Below, piece by piece: positions 10,868-20,500 of a stretch of DNA of 64,000 bases; the stretch's first letter is position 1, and every line of letters starts with the position of its first letter. The translations under genes and the position numbers were made by a program. The notes beneath the pieces were generated by a model that saw only the letters and a list, made by a program, of their open reading frames with translations, did not search any database and had not been told where the DNA came from. This stretch comes from Mastigias papua (lineage: Eukaryota > Cnidaria > Scyphozoa > Rhizostomeae > Mastigiidae). The DNA lies in assembly GCA_964019165.1 (NCBI GenBank), contig OZ025267.1, positions 13,931,324 to 13,995,323 of the forward strand. Reading direction: 5' to 3'.

Positions 10868-12603
10868 AATGGTGCTATGAGTATGCCTTGAGCTTGATCT
10901 TCCTGAAGCTTTTGCAGTACTTTTGATAACATGCTAAATGGTGGAAACAAATAAACAAACTTATTTTTCCAACTTAGACAAAAGGCATCAATTGCTAATG
11001 CTTCAGGGTCAGCACGCCATGAGACAAAAGGTTTAAACTGATAGTTGTTTCGAGAAGCAAAAAGGTCTATTTCTGGTTTTTTCCATAGTTGGATTAGTTG
11101 TTTGAAAACAAAGGGATCAAGTTGCCATTCTGTTCTATCACTAAATTTTCTGCTCAACCTATCAGCTGCTTCATTTTTTATCCCAGGGATGTGTGTAGCA
11201 CTGAGCCATATGTTCTTTGGGATGCACCACAGCCATATTTCACGTGCTACTTTGTTGCAGGCTAGTGAACGAGTGCCTCCCATATTATTAATAAAGGCTA
11301 CGGCAGTAACATTGTCTAGTTGTATATGTATGTGAGTATTAGTTTCATCCTTATACAGGGATTGTAGGCCTAATTTTGCGGCCTCAAGTTCAAGACAGTT
11401 GATGTGTCTGGTTTTTTCAATTTCAAGCCATCTGCCGCCCGTACACCCATAGTCTTGTCTATGTGCACCCCACCCAGCTAGTGAAGCATCAGTTGTGAGG
11501 GTGAAGTCAGGGTTATTGTGGTAAACTTTCTTAATAAATTTTTGGGAGTTTCCAAGCCACCATTGTATGTCATTGAGGGCTAAAGGAGAAAAATGCATAT
11601 ATGCATCAAAATTTCCTTTGCTTTGTTTTAAAGCCACAATCTTTTCGATTTCGAGTTGTTTGTAGAAAAGAGGGCCAAATTCCACTCCAACAGAGCATGA
11701 CACCAAAGTACCTATAAGCTGTGCTGCCTCTCTGATTTCAAACATATTCTTTTTCAAAATAGCTGTACAAAGCGATTTAATGGTCGCAATTTTTGAACTG
11801 TTTAAGCTGACTGTCATATCGACAGAGTTCAGGATAAAACCCAAATGCTCTATAATCTGGGTTGGCTGAGTTATAGATTTTTCATCTGAAACGTAAAACC
11901 CCAAATCTTGAAATAACTTGGAAGTTTTATTTACATTCATTTTGCATTGTTCATATGACATTCCTAAAAGAAAACTGTCATCCAGGTAACCACTTGAAAT
12001 GAGTCCTCTAGCTCGCAAAGCAGAATACACTGGTTTCATGAGTTTAGTAAAAATTCTGGGTGCAGAGCAGAGACCATTGGGCAGAGCTATGTATTTATAT
12101 AACTGTGTGCCCACCTGAAATTTTAGGTACTTTTGCGAGGTGGGGTGTATTGATACTGCATAATAGGCATCTACTAGATCAAGAGATGCCATAAAGCAGT
12201 TTTTCTTCATTAGATTTATGCAAGACTGGATTGTGTCCATTTTAAAGTGAACTGGAGGAATATTTTCATTCAATTTTTTAAGATTCAATATAAGTCGTAA
12301 CTTCCCATTCTTCTTGGGACGTAGAAAAACTGGTGATATGAATTCCCCTGGTTCATGCGTAGACCTTTCAATTACTTGTTTTTCCAAAAGGTCCTCTATT
12401 ACTTTCTGAAGAGCTTTTTCTTCAATTTGTGTAAAACGTGGCTGTCGTACTGAGGTCGCTACAGGGGGTAGCATGAAGTCAATTTTATAGCCCCTAACAA
12501 TATCGAGGATTGTTTTGTCTGAGGTTAGCTTTCGCCATTCATTTTTATGAAATCGGAGACGGCCTGCCAATGGCTTGTTGGCCAGTGCATCCTGACTTTG
12601 CAA
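10555..12603 (-). CDS. DIRS reverse transcriptase / RNase H
   Basis: 682 codons. The reverse transcriptase spans about residues 60-290: LRPKKNGKLRLILNLKKLN, the first catalytic Asp in ASLDLVDAYYAV (D142) and the YLDD box at 206-209. RNase H follows, with D372 in TTDASLAGWG, E405 in NCLELEAAKL, D430 in IQLDNVTAV and D481 in EAADRLSR. All catalytic acids are present. No DIRS-type methyltransferase domain is recognised; the C-terminal 180 residues contain an LDPFVFKQLIQ..W..PEIDLFASR block typical of this lineage. It lies 83 nt after the gag-like frame and overlaps the recombinase frame. Confidence 0.93.
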   Translation of the reverse strand: MQSQDALANKPLAGRLRFHKNEWRKLTSDKTILDIVRGYKIDFMLPPVATSVRQPRFTQIEEKALQKVIEDLLEKQVIERSTHEPGEFISPVFLRPKKNGKLRLILNLKKLNENIPPVHFKMDTIQSCINLMKKNCFMASLDLVDAYYAVSIHPTSQKYLKFQVGTQLYKYIALPNGLCSAPRIFTKLMKPVYSALRARGLISSGYLDDSFLLGMSYEQCKMNVNKTSKLFQDLGFYVSDEKSITQPTQIIEHLGFILNSVDMTVSLNSSKIATIKSLCTAILKKNMFEIREAAQLIGTLVSCSVGVEFGPLFYKQLEIEKIVALKQSKGNFDAYMHFSPLALNDIQWWLGNSQKFIKKVYHNNPDFTLTTDASLAGWGAHRQDYGCTGGRWLEIEKTRHINCLELEAAKLGLQSLYKDETNTHIHIQLDNVTAVAFINNMGGTRSLACNKVAREIWLWCIPKNIWLSATHIPGIKNEAADRLSRKFSDRTEWQLDPFVFKQLIQLWKKPEIDLFASRNNYQFKPFVSWRADPEALAIDAFCLSWKNKFVYLFPPFSMLSKVLQKLQEDQAQGILIAPLWKTQTWFPKMLHMLIAQPVLLPKDKSLLQLPHNRTVTHPLWPKLRLMACFLSGDDSKSKKFQGELVKLSYHHGEKEPKSNTEFIWISGQDMLHREIKIPIHQL

Positions 12604-12686
12604 AATAGATTTCTCTGCATAAAATGTTTCATGGAAAAAATTGTTGCTTACCTTAAAATACGGAAAAATTATCTTTGAAGTGGCAT

Positions 12687-13928
12687 TTACTTGCGAGGCT
12701 GATACTGGGAGAGAGTTTTCTGGGGTGCATTTCTGTACCCCATGTATGCACTTTTGTGCCTTCCTGCATAGCCTCTGCCCCGGCCTAAAAAAGGAAAATT
12801 CCTTTTATTCTCAGGTCTTGCGTGTTGACTGCTAGTAGAGGTATATCTCTTGTAGCCGGTGTGTCTAGATGTTATCTTGGATGTAACCTTGCTAGCTTCT
12901 GTCAAGTCCTTTACCGACTTTCCTAGTTCGGTCCCAAGTAAAAGATCTTTGACAGGATGTTGATCACTACATAGCAATCGGTATTCAGATTTCATATCTG
13001 ATTTAAACAGGGCTCGCCTCCGTAAATCTATTTCATGCGAGGCATCACTTAACAATGACAAACTATCTGACAGCACCTGCATTGTACTAGTCACTAAATT
13101 CTCTGAAATTGCCTTATCGTCGGCTTCACTAGCATTCATGAGGTCAGTTAGCCCTTTGGCCACTGCTGTGATTCCTTTTAATAGTGGCTTCTGTGCTTTT
13201 TGAAGCATCACGTCATCTGTTTTGACGTCTTTCCGCACACTATTAAATATTTCAGGATTGACTCGGACGACTTCAAGGCGTTGGCAATTTCCCGGGGTTG
13301 GGTATTTTTCAATCAGCTCGTCGCGAGATTCTTTACTCGCCCCCTTGCATAGCAGGTCTGTGAGCAATACGGAAAGGTCTTCATTAAGATTCTCTCCGTT
13401 ATGCAGCGGCTTATTTACAACTTTTGCCATGCCAGCTAGAACTCCTTTGAGTCCTTGTTTACATTTTTTCGATGGCGGCTCATAGACATCTTCGTCCTCA
13501 GCTTCCTCGCTTTCTTTAGCGATGGATTCAATGTCACTTTCGGACATATGTGCCGCTGCTTGATCATTATAATTATCATATGCATTTTTTATTTCAGCTA
13601 TGACTGGAGTGATGTTAGCTAATGATCCAGTTATTCTGGCTAGCTGATGTTTGATATCTTCAACATCATCGGCTAGAGTTGTTCTGTCCGCCTCATCATG
13701 TAGACCTGGCTTTGGCGCCGAGCCGTTTAGGCCATGCTGCTGACGTTTTTCCTTAAGGCTCGAGGGAGTTTCTCCCGCCTTAAAACTTCTGTCTGGTCCT
13801 TTTCCCTTTCGGGAAACTTTTTCCAAAGGAATTTTCCCCTTTCGGGATTCTTTGGTAGATGCATCGTTGGCATTTGCTGGCCTTTTAGCAAACCCTTCGT
13901 CCTGGTTCTCCTCGTGGTCTTCAATCAT
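12687..13928 (-). CDS. DIRS gag-like protein
   Basis: 413 codons, first frame of the element. The N terminus is strongly charged and lysine-rich (about residues 1-80), an acidic stretch follows (about 130-150, SEEAEDEDVYEPPSKK), and the C terminus is basic with GRGRGYAGRH. No zinc knuckle is seen. By position and composition it is the nucleic-acid-binding structural protein of DIRS elements. Sequence alone would not identify it. Confidence 0.75.
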   Translation of the reverse strand: MIEDHEENQDEGFAKRPANANDASTKESRKGKIPLEKVSRKGKGPDRSFKAGETPSSLKEKRQQHGLNGSAPKPGLHDEADRTTLADDVEDIKHQLARITGSLANITPVIAEIKNAYDNYNDQAAAHMSESDIESIAKESEEAEDEDVYEPPSKKCKQGLKGVLAGMAKVVNKPLHNGENLNEDLSVLLTDLLCKGASKESRDELIEKYPTPGNCQRLEVVRVNPEIFNSVRKDVKTDDVMLQKAQKPLLKGITAVAKGLTDLMNASEADDKAISENLVTSTMQVLSDSLSLLSDASHEIDLRRRALFKSDMKSEYRLLCSDQHPVKDLLLGTELGKSVKDLTEASKVTSKITSRHTGYKRYTSTSSQHARPENKRNFPFLGRGRGYAGRHKSAYMGYRNAPQKTLSQYQPRK

Positions 13929-14148
13929 CTTCAGGTATTGGACTCCTTGCTCCAGCTATGACTCAACTAAGAACCACCGTTTTTGTCGCTTCTGCAAGAT
14001 GTTTTCAGCCAGAAAATAGCTTCTGTGGTTGATTTTCTTTCCGCTATTTAAAACTTGGACTATCATTCACAAAACGCTACGCAAGATGACATTCACTACG
14101 CATGCGCTATCTCACGGGATCTCGAATATGCAAATGAGGAGGTAGAAT

Positions 14149-14781
14149 ACGTATTCTTCTTTTCAGACTATTTCATCAGTTGTGCCTCATGGCTCCGTTT
14201 TGGGCCCTATTCTATTCAAGTTCTACATTGATGATCTATTTCTATTCATCAAATAAGCAACATTACATAACTACACTGATGATTATATTATGGCTTTTTC
14301 CGAGACCTTTTCAAACGTGATTGGGGTATTGGAGAAAGACGCTGGAGTCGCCTTGACTTTGCTTAGCCAAAATCAAATGATAGCTAATCCAGAAAAATTT
14401 CACGTAATCCTTATTAGAAAGGATGAAACGAACACAAGTAGAGAAAGCTTAAACATTAAAGGAGAAATATTAAAGTCAGAATCACAGAATGCAGCGTCAA
14501 GCTACTAAGAATCTGCGTAGATTATAAACTGAACTTTGAACAGCGCTTCTCTGAAATTTTCCGAAGAGCTGCGTCACATCTCAATGTCTGACAAAGAGTC
14601 ACACGATTTATTGCTTTTGATGAAAAGAAGATTATTGCACAGCAGAGTTTTGTCTATTCAAACATTGGTTATTACCCTTAAGTATGGCATATCTCATCAG
14701 CAGATTCCTTGCAAAAAGTTGAAACAATCCAAGAACGTGCCCTTAGATTTTTACACAATGACCAACTTAGCACATAGGGGT
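14149..14781 (+). pseudogene. LINE reverse transcriptase relic, part 2 (between DIRS and MITE)
   Basis: Continues the relic from 9335. A GVPHGS-type segment is followed by LGPILFKFYIDDLF and YTDDYIMAFSET (catalytic YADD is now YTDD), then LLSQNQMIANPEKFHVIL, which parallels the intact LINE at 28 kb (WFKNNQMAANPDKFQVIF). Several frameshifts and stops. It ends at the 14782 MITE and resumes after 16001. Confidence 0.75.
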
Positions 14782-16001
14782 CATACATTTATGACGTCAA
14801 AAAAAACTAGCAATTTTTGACCCCCCTCCCCCTTGTCGGGCATAGTCTTAACTCGTTAACCCCCCCTTACGACGTCTTAATGGCTTTACTCCCCCCCCCC
14901 ATCTGTAAGAGGTGTAAGGCGAGAGGTAAAAATAGACACGCTCTAAACATTGTAATCAATCAAAACTACACACTATATATATACGGTTTTTTCTTTATAA
15001 GAAACAAACTTTTTGCTTTCAGCCTGGCTTTTCACGTTTTGCCATTTCCAGCTTCAAATGTTTCTTAAATGTTTATTAAAATTCTTGAAGCTTTTAATAA
15101 CAACAAAAACCGATGGCAACTTAGTGCAGCCAGAGGGTCTACCAAATTACCAAGTACTGCCAGTCTCCACTCTAAATCCAACATCAAACACTCCAGATAA
15201 CCAAGAGTTGGATGATGGACTTCTATCCAATAAAAAATCTCTTAGCACAATTGCTCTTTCAAGTTTACTCTCCAAGCTCAGCCTGCCCATGTTTTTTAAA
15301 TGTTTCTTAACTTCTGGCTAATTTCAGCCTTATGTTTCTTATAGACATGTTTTTTATAAAAAAACGTGTACAACTACTAATTGGTCATGTGACAATCATG
15401 TGACATATTACGTGTTCCTATTACACAACCATACACAGGTGCAATCAGAACAAGCAATAAAGAAGTCAAATTTGTCACAGAGAAGATAGTATAGTTATTA
15501 TAAGTCCTCAAATTAGCTTCCTGGAGATTTATTTTTTGGCTTTCACTTAGGGCTTATTTGATATGAAGGCTTATTCGAAGGGGAGCTTAGTAAATTATTC
15601 TTGTAGTCAGTCATCAGTTGAAACCTTTCTACAATAAACTATCTTCTCTGGCTTCATATACAAGCAATATGATATTTCTAAAGCATACACGATTTTAACG
15701 TGTTATTGCACGTTTTAATCAATGTTGCCGAAAAGGAAATGATGGCAATGAGTTGTTATTGAAGCAAAAACCCTGAAAATAGATTAAATGAATGACTGAC
15801 TGAAACGTTTTTCATTCCATTAATTCCATAGCGCATACTGTAAACTGACATAATTCAGTGGTGATTTGCAGAAAAAGTAAAAAAAGAAAAAGGACGTCTA
15901 AATTCTCAAAAAACCCCCCTCTCCTCCCCTCAACAACGTTTAAAATAGTCTTAAACTCGTCGTACCCCCCTCCCCCTCTTTGCCGACGTCATATATGTAT
16001 G
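14782..16001. mobile_element. MITE with CATACATNTATGACGTC termini, inserted in LINE relic
   Basis: The left end CATACATTTATGACGTC (14782-14798) and right end (reverse complement CATACATATATGACGTC, 15985-16001) are near-perfect inverted repeats. Sub-terminal blocks are also mirrored: C-rich runs, TAGTCTTAACTCGT and TACGACG. Flanks are parts of one LINE relic, so the insertion is clear. The exact duplication is ambiguous (TA lies within the termini). It carries a further nested repeat at about 14983-15375. Confidence 0.7.
14983..15375. repeat. TTCTTA-rich repeat, copy B (nested)
   Basis: Starts CGGTTTTTTCTTTATAAGAA and ends TTTTTTATAAAAAAACGTGT; the interior has TTTCTTAAATGTT words. It shares its ends with copies A (1498) and C (24890). 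Unlike them it contains about 190 bp (15100-15290) that reads as an open, protein-like segment. Confidence 0.45.
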
Positions 16002-16440
16002 GTCTCAATATGGCAAATATGGTGAATTATATTCAAAGTCAGGAAGGTGCACTATGCTTGTTTCCCCTAAACGGATCCTTTGTATTAGAAGTTTTAAGAC
16101 TTTGAACAAATTGAACCCTTCTTTAATGCAGGATTTTTCAAAAAACCTTTTAACTACTTATTAAGAAACTCAAACAACTTAAACCATTATAAACCAAATC
16201 AAGTCACCTTTGGCTCTAATAGCCTGCTTTTGGGAGCTCAAATATTGAATGGGCTATCAAATGAACCGAAAACAGCAGAATATCTAAATATCTTCAATAA
16301 TATGCTAAAAAGTGTGGGAGTGCCCTTACTGTAAATATAGTGCGTGTAAATGTGTATACTGAAATTAGTTTTATTGTATGTTAGATAGCTAGTAGAATTA
16401 AAAAATATGTTTTGTTATTTATGTTGATTTAGTTATCGAT
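16002..16440 (+). pseudogene. LINE relic, part 3 (C terminus and 3' UTR)
   Basis: Resumes with SKSGRCTMLVSPKRILCI and FKTLNKLNPSLMQDF and ends FGSNSLLLGAQILNGLSNEP...LNIFNNML, matching the C-terminal region of the LINE at 29.9 kb (SFRGSILWNTLSDSIK...GFKTMI). An AT-rich 3' tail follows. Confidence 0.65.
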
Positions 16441-17085
16441 TTAGATTAATTCACAGGTCCATATATGTATATATGGTAAACTCAATATAGAAAAATCGAA
16501 ATTAAACAAGTTGAAAAACAATAGTAGCAAGTACTCTTTCAGTTTTCTTTTGTATTCGACAAGTGTGCGGCTATTCCTTATTTGGAGAGGTATCTTCTTT
16601 TGGAATAATGAAAACCTCTTCTGGAAAATTCTACGTTTTGCTTTGAATTTGGAATAGCTCGAGACATACGTTTTTACCACACTAAGGAATATTGCAGTTT
16701 TCTGCGATATCTCATGTATGCAAATAGGTAGCTGCCAGGCATACTCGCGTGCAATCGTTAAGGTACGTACTGCGCATGCACGCATGCGTATACCACGACA
16801 TTGAGCGTGCACTAATACCTATTTGTTCGGGTGCAGATGGTTTTCAAAAGCAATAATCTCGTATGACTGTCAAGTTCCTCAGCATGGTACACTAATAGCA
16901 AATTGCAACGATAGAAGAAAAATAAAACAAAGTTAAATACATAAAAGAATGACTGATTTTACACAGGAAAAAATTACCATAGACGTAAGATGTCTTAGGA
17001 TCTGTGATACAGTTTTGGACACGGGCGATTTCCAAAGTTTTTATCAAAGGGGCTCTCTAGATGCGGTGGTATATAGGGTTTTGCT
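16441..17085. other. spacer, no recognised content
   Basis: Between the LINE relic and the XPG-type transposon. Short frames only, and no repeat boundary recognised. Confidence 0.5.
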
Positions 17086-17088
17086 TTT

Positions 17089-17382
17089 TAGACAGGGCAT
17101 ACACGACAACAATCTAACAAATTGGGTAACTTTTTGTTTTAAAGTTGATTTTGGTACTTTAAGGCCTGGAGAACAAAATTAGCCCATGGGCCTTTCCAAA
17201 TTTTTGGTATTTTGGGCGTGGCTGATGACGTCATCAAATAATCTTTTTTGCGCCACTACAGTCTAACAAATTGAATAACTTCTTGTTTTAAAGTTTGCTT
17301 TGGCACTTTAAAGTACGGGGAACAAAATTAGCTGATGGGTTTTTGAAAATTTTCGTATTTTGGGCGTGGCTGATGACGTCAT
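17089..17382. repeat. left TIR of the XPG-type transposon
   Basis: 294 bp, inverted match to 22808-23101 with few mismatches. It is itself two diverged direct units offset by 159 bp, each running TCTAACAAATTG...ACAAAATTAGC...GGGCGTGGCTGATGACGTCATCA. The palindrome TGATGACGTCATCA resembles a CRE/ATF-type site. Confidence 0.9.
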
Positions 17383-17572
17383 CAATGTTTAATTTTTTAA
17401 CGTTTACGATGAATTTTCCACTTGCATACAATTTTAAAGAAATTGTAAATCAGAAGAACATTTTTAGTATACTAGCAGTCTGTAGTATGCAGATGAAATC
17501 ACCGAAATTTTTACCACAACAACAATATCAACAGAAATATAAATAACCGTTCAATCAAAACAAATAATACAA

Positions 17573-20500
17573 TTATGGCAAATAATCGCTGTCCGAGCTG
17601 TCCTGGTCACCAGATGACGAAAAATCGCTTTCCCATTGTGAAGACCTTGATTCACTCTCTTGCTCCCTTACTTTCAAATCATTGTGGGCAATTTCGGGAA
17701 GCTCGCAATCTGCGTCGTAATGCGCACTGTCAATAGCAGGACTTTTTTTACTCTTTGTTATTTTCACTTTTTTTGTTGGTGGCAGCTCTGTTTTATCGAT
17801 GCTATCACTTTCATCATTTGCACTGTCTGAACCTTGTTTCTTTTTTCTTGTTCTTTTCTGTCTTCTCAAGGATGGAGGAAGCTGATTGCCTTCATACCAC
17901 AATGGCCTAATATGAGTATTATTATCTTCACTGCGCACCCATCCATATTCTGTCAGTGGAAGCTCCAACACTATCGGTTTCAGGCACTGTTTCCAACTAT
18001 AAGCTTGCAAGTGCGCTCGTAAAATTGCTTGTTTGACTGATGCTGGATCAGGTGGCAAACTGACTGAAGATTTTTGCTTCATTCCTTTGTATAAACGCAC
18101 TCTTGTATCCACGTAGCTTTCGTTAACTTTTCCTGCGTACATGACTGTTTGGATAAATTTTTTGGCGTCTTCTAACATCTCTTCTGAAAGTGTAGCTTTT
18201 TCATCAATTCCTTTAATTACTTCAATGAATTCTGGATTTTTGATAATTTGTTTCAATACCCTGACTTTCCCCACATTGAACATGTATGAAGTCGAGTCGC
18301 ATCCCGTGATGGCGTGTAATTGTGGCAGTATCTCACATATTTCATCTCCAATATGGTGACGAACCTTTGCAATATTGATAAATTTTTCATGATCAATTTT
18401 CATGAACCATTGATGTTTTGGGTTTGTTTTCAAGTGACCATAAAGGAGAAGAATGAGTACATCGGTGTCTTTCGCCACAACGACAGTAGTTGATTCCTCC
18501 AAAGATGCGTGTAAAGCTAACCTGGTATCGGCTTCTTCGTGATTACAGTCAAACATTGGTTTGGATACATTATTTTCAATTAGCCATGTCTTTTCTCGAT
18601 CTGTTAGAACAAGAGGCAATTTCAGCTTGGCTTTTGCGTCTTCAGATTTGAAAAATGTTGCTGCCAAATGGATAAGATCTTCTTTGTTCTTGATATTATT
18701 AAAGAACTCTTGCCATTCTCTACCTTGGAGCTGCATTTGATTAAAACCTTGTAAATAAACTCTTCTTGAAGATGCGCCTCTTGTTTCTCTTGTTCCTGCT
18801 TTTATGCTATCAGGTCTATAGGTGTCATTTATGAGAGCTATTTTTTTAGGCCTTGCATCACAGCTTTGAGTAACAGATTTTAACACGTGAAGAAACCATT
18901 CCGCGTATGTGGATTTTGGTTTTAATGATCTAAAAGCAGCCATCCCGTCGATTAGCCATACTGCATCTGTGGGACATTCCGTGGTAAGTGCATTTGACTC
19001 ACATGCCAAGAAGTTTCGGAGAACGGCCTTGTCGGATTGGCGTAGTTGTCCTCCAGGAGTTGCTAAGCTGAGAGGCAAAGTTGTCACTGGAAACCGAAAA
19101 GCTTCTTCAATGCTAATGGCTTTTGCTACAAGTAACCCAAATGCTTGGCGATCCTCCTTTAGTAATGAAAGAGCCTTTGCTACTTTCTTCTTTTTCTCCA
19201 TTCCAGTTAACAATTTCTCTTTCTTAATTGGATCAAAAATACTTTTGTTTCCACTGACAAGACGTTCTTCGATAAACTCTGTGTATCTGTGGTTTCCTCT
19301 ATCTGTAGCATCAATAAGACCTTTCACTACATTACAATCTATTTCAACTCCAGTTGTCATAGTCCGTGCATGTCCTTCTTCAAATGGATTTACCTGGTAG
19401 GAATGTAGCTTTAATTTGAGACTATCAACGTTGCGTTTATGACGTTTCTTCCCAGAGTCAGTAAGTTCTTTGTGAACAGATGATGTTTTTAGACGTAGCT
19501 TCTCTCTAAATGCAACACGAAGGTTGGCATGAATATGTGTAGTTTTAACCCATGTATTTGTAGCCTGGATGTCAGTACTATAACCTGAACGAAAAGGTCC
19601 AGCGGTACCCTTTGTTTCACGATTGTACAGTTCTGTAACCAGATCACCGTGAATACTTGCAAACTTCTGCCCAGAAAGGTTAGCTCCATAGCCATAGTTA
19701 ACAAGATCTTTAAATGCTGGGTGACCATTTTTTTGAAGCTCTCGGAGAAAAACATGCTGATATGAAAGGTACCGAGCATAATTTTGGTGATCAAAAGCAA
19801 AGACTTGTTTAAGCATCTGTCTTTCTGCCTGAAGATGTTTTTCGATGTTGTTTTCTCTTACTGCTGAAACCAAAGCTAATAGGTTGGAGACATCTTTCAA
19901 ATACTGGATAGTCATTTTGCTTTGTGTCCCAGTCACTGCCATTATGTCATTCTTCAAAACTTTAAAAGATTCCATACAAGTTACTGCATGCAACGCTGCA
20001 GTGGATGGTTGGCGCCTTAGTTCTTTCAGGTTCTTCAACAAATCAGTATCCACCTTTGTGTATTTCTCCGTAATCTGCTCTGTACGATATTGCACCAGTG
20101 CATCAAACCCTTCTTTGTGTAATCTCATAGATCTGTATTAGTGGTTGCCCTCGCAAGCTTTGTCTGCTGAGCCAGATGCAATCGTTCCTGCATCAATAAA
20201 CCACTCTTTGTAGCCCAAACACCCAAAGCGCTTATAAAGCAATCGTTGTGCCACTCGCAATTGGTGAAAACCACCCATTAAAATGATCACATTTTTGTAA
20301 TACTCTCCGTGTTTCCAGATAATTTGGGCAAGCTGTGCATATACTTGTTCATCCGCGTGTGCAAATATATGGTCAAGATTTAACTCTTCGGCAATATGTT
20401 TCAGTGTTTCCAAGTATTCTTTGCAAACGTCATACGAAGGAGGTTCGGGAATCACGGGCATGTATTTCACGATTGATGCATTTTGGTCTACACTAGTTGT

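Larger units (their letters stand above)
9336..14148 (-). mobile_element. complete DIRS-type tyrosine-recombinase retrotransposon
   Basis: A 4.8 kb element transcribed from right to left: gag-like ORF, reverse transcriptase/RNase H, tyrosine recombinase. The ends have inverted repeats (9397-9455 against 14084-14147). Near its 3' end is an internal complementary region (9514-9637): its left half is the reverse complement of the left terminus (9336 onward), and its right half is the reverse complement of the right terminus (14110-14148). AAT is present at both outer edges (9336-9338 and 14146-14148) and once at the junction inside the internal region. This fits insertion of a circle at a 3-nt core. 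All three frames are open, so insertion looks recent. It sits inside a LINE relic. Confidence 0.92.
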
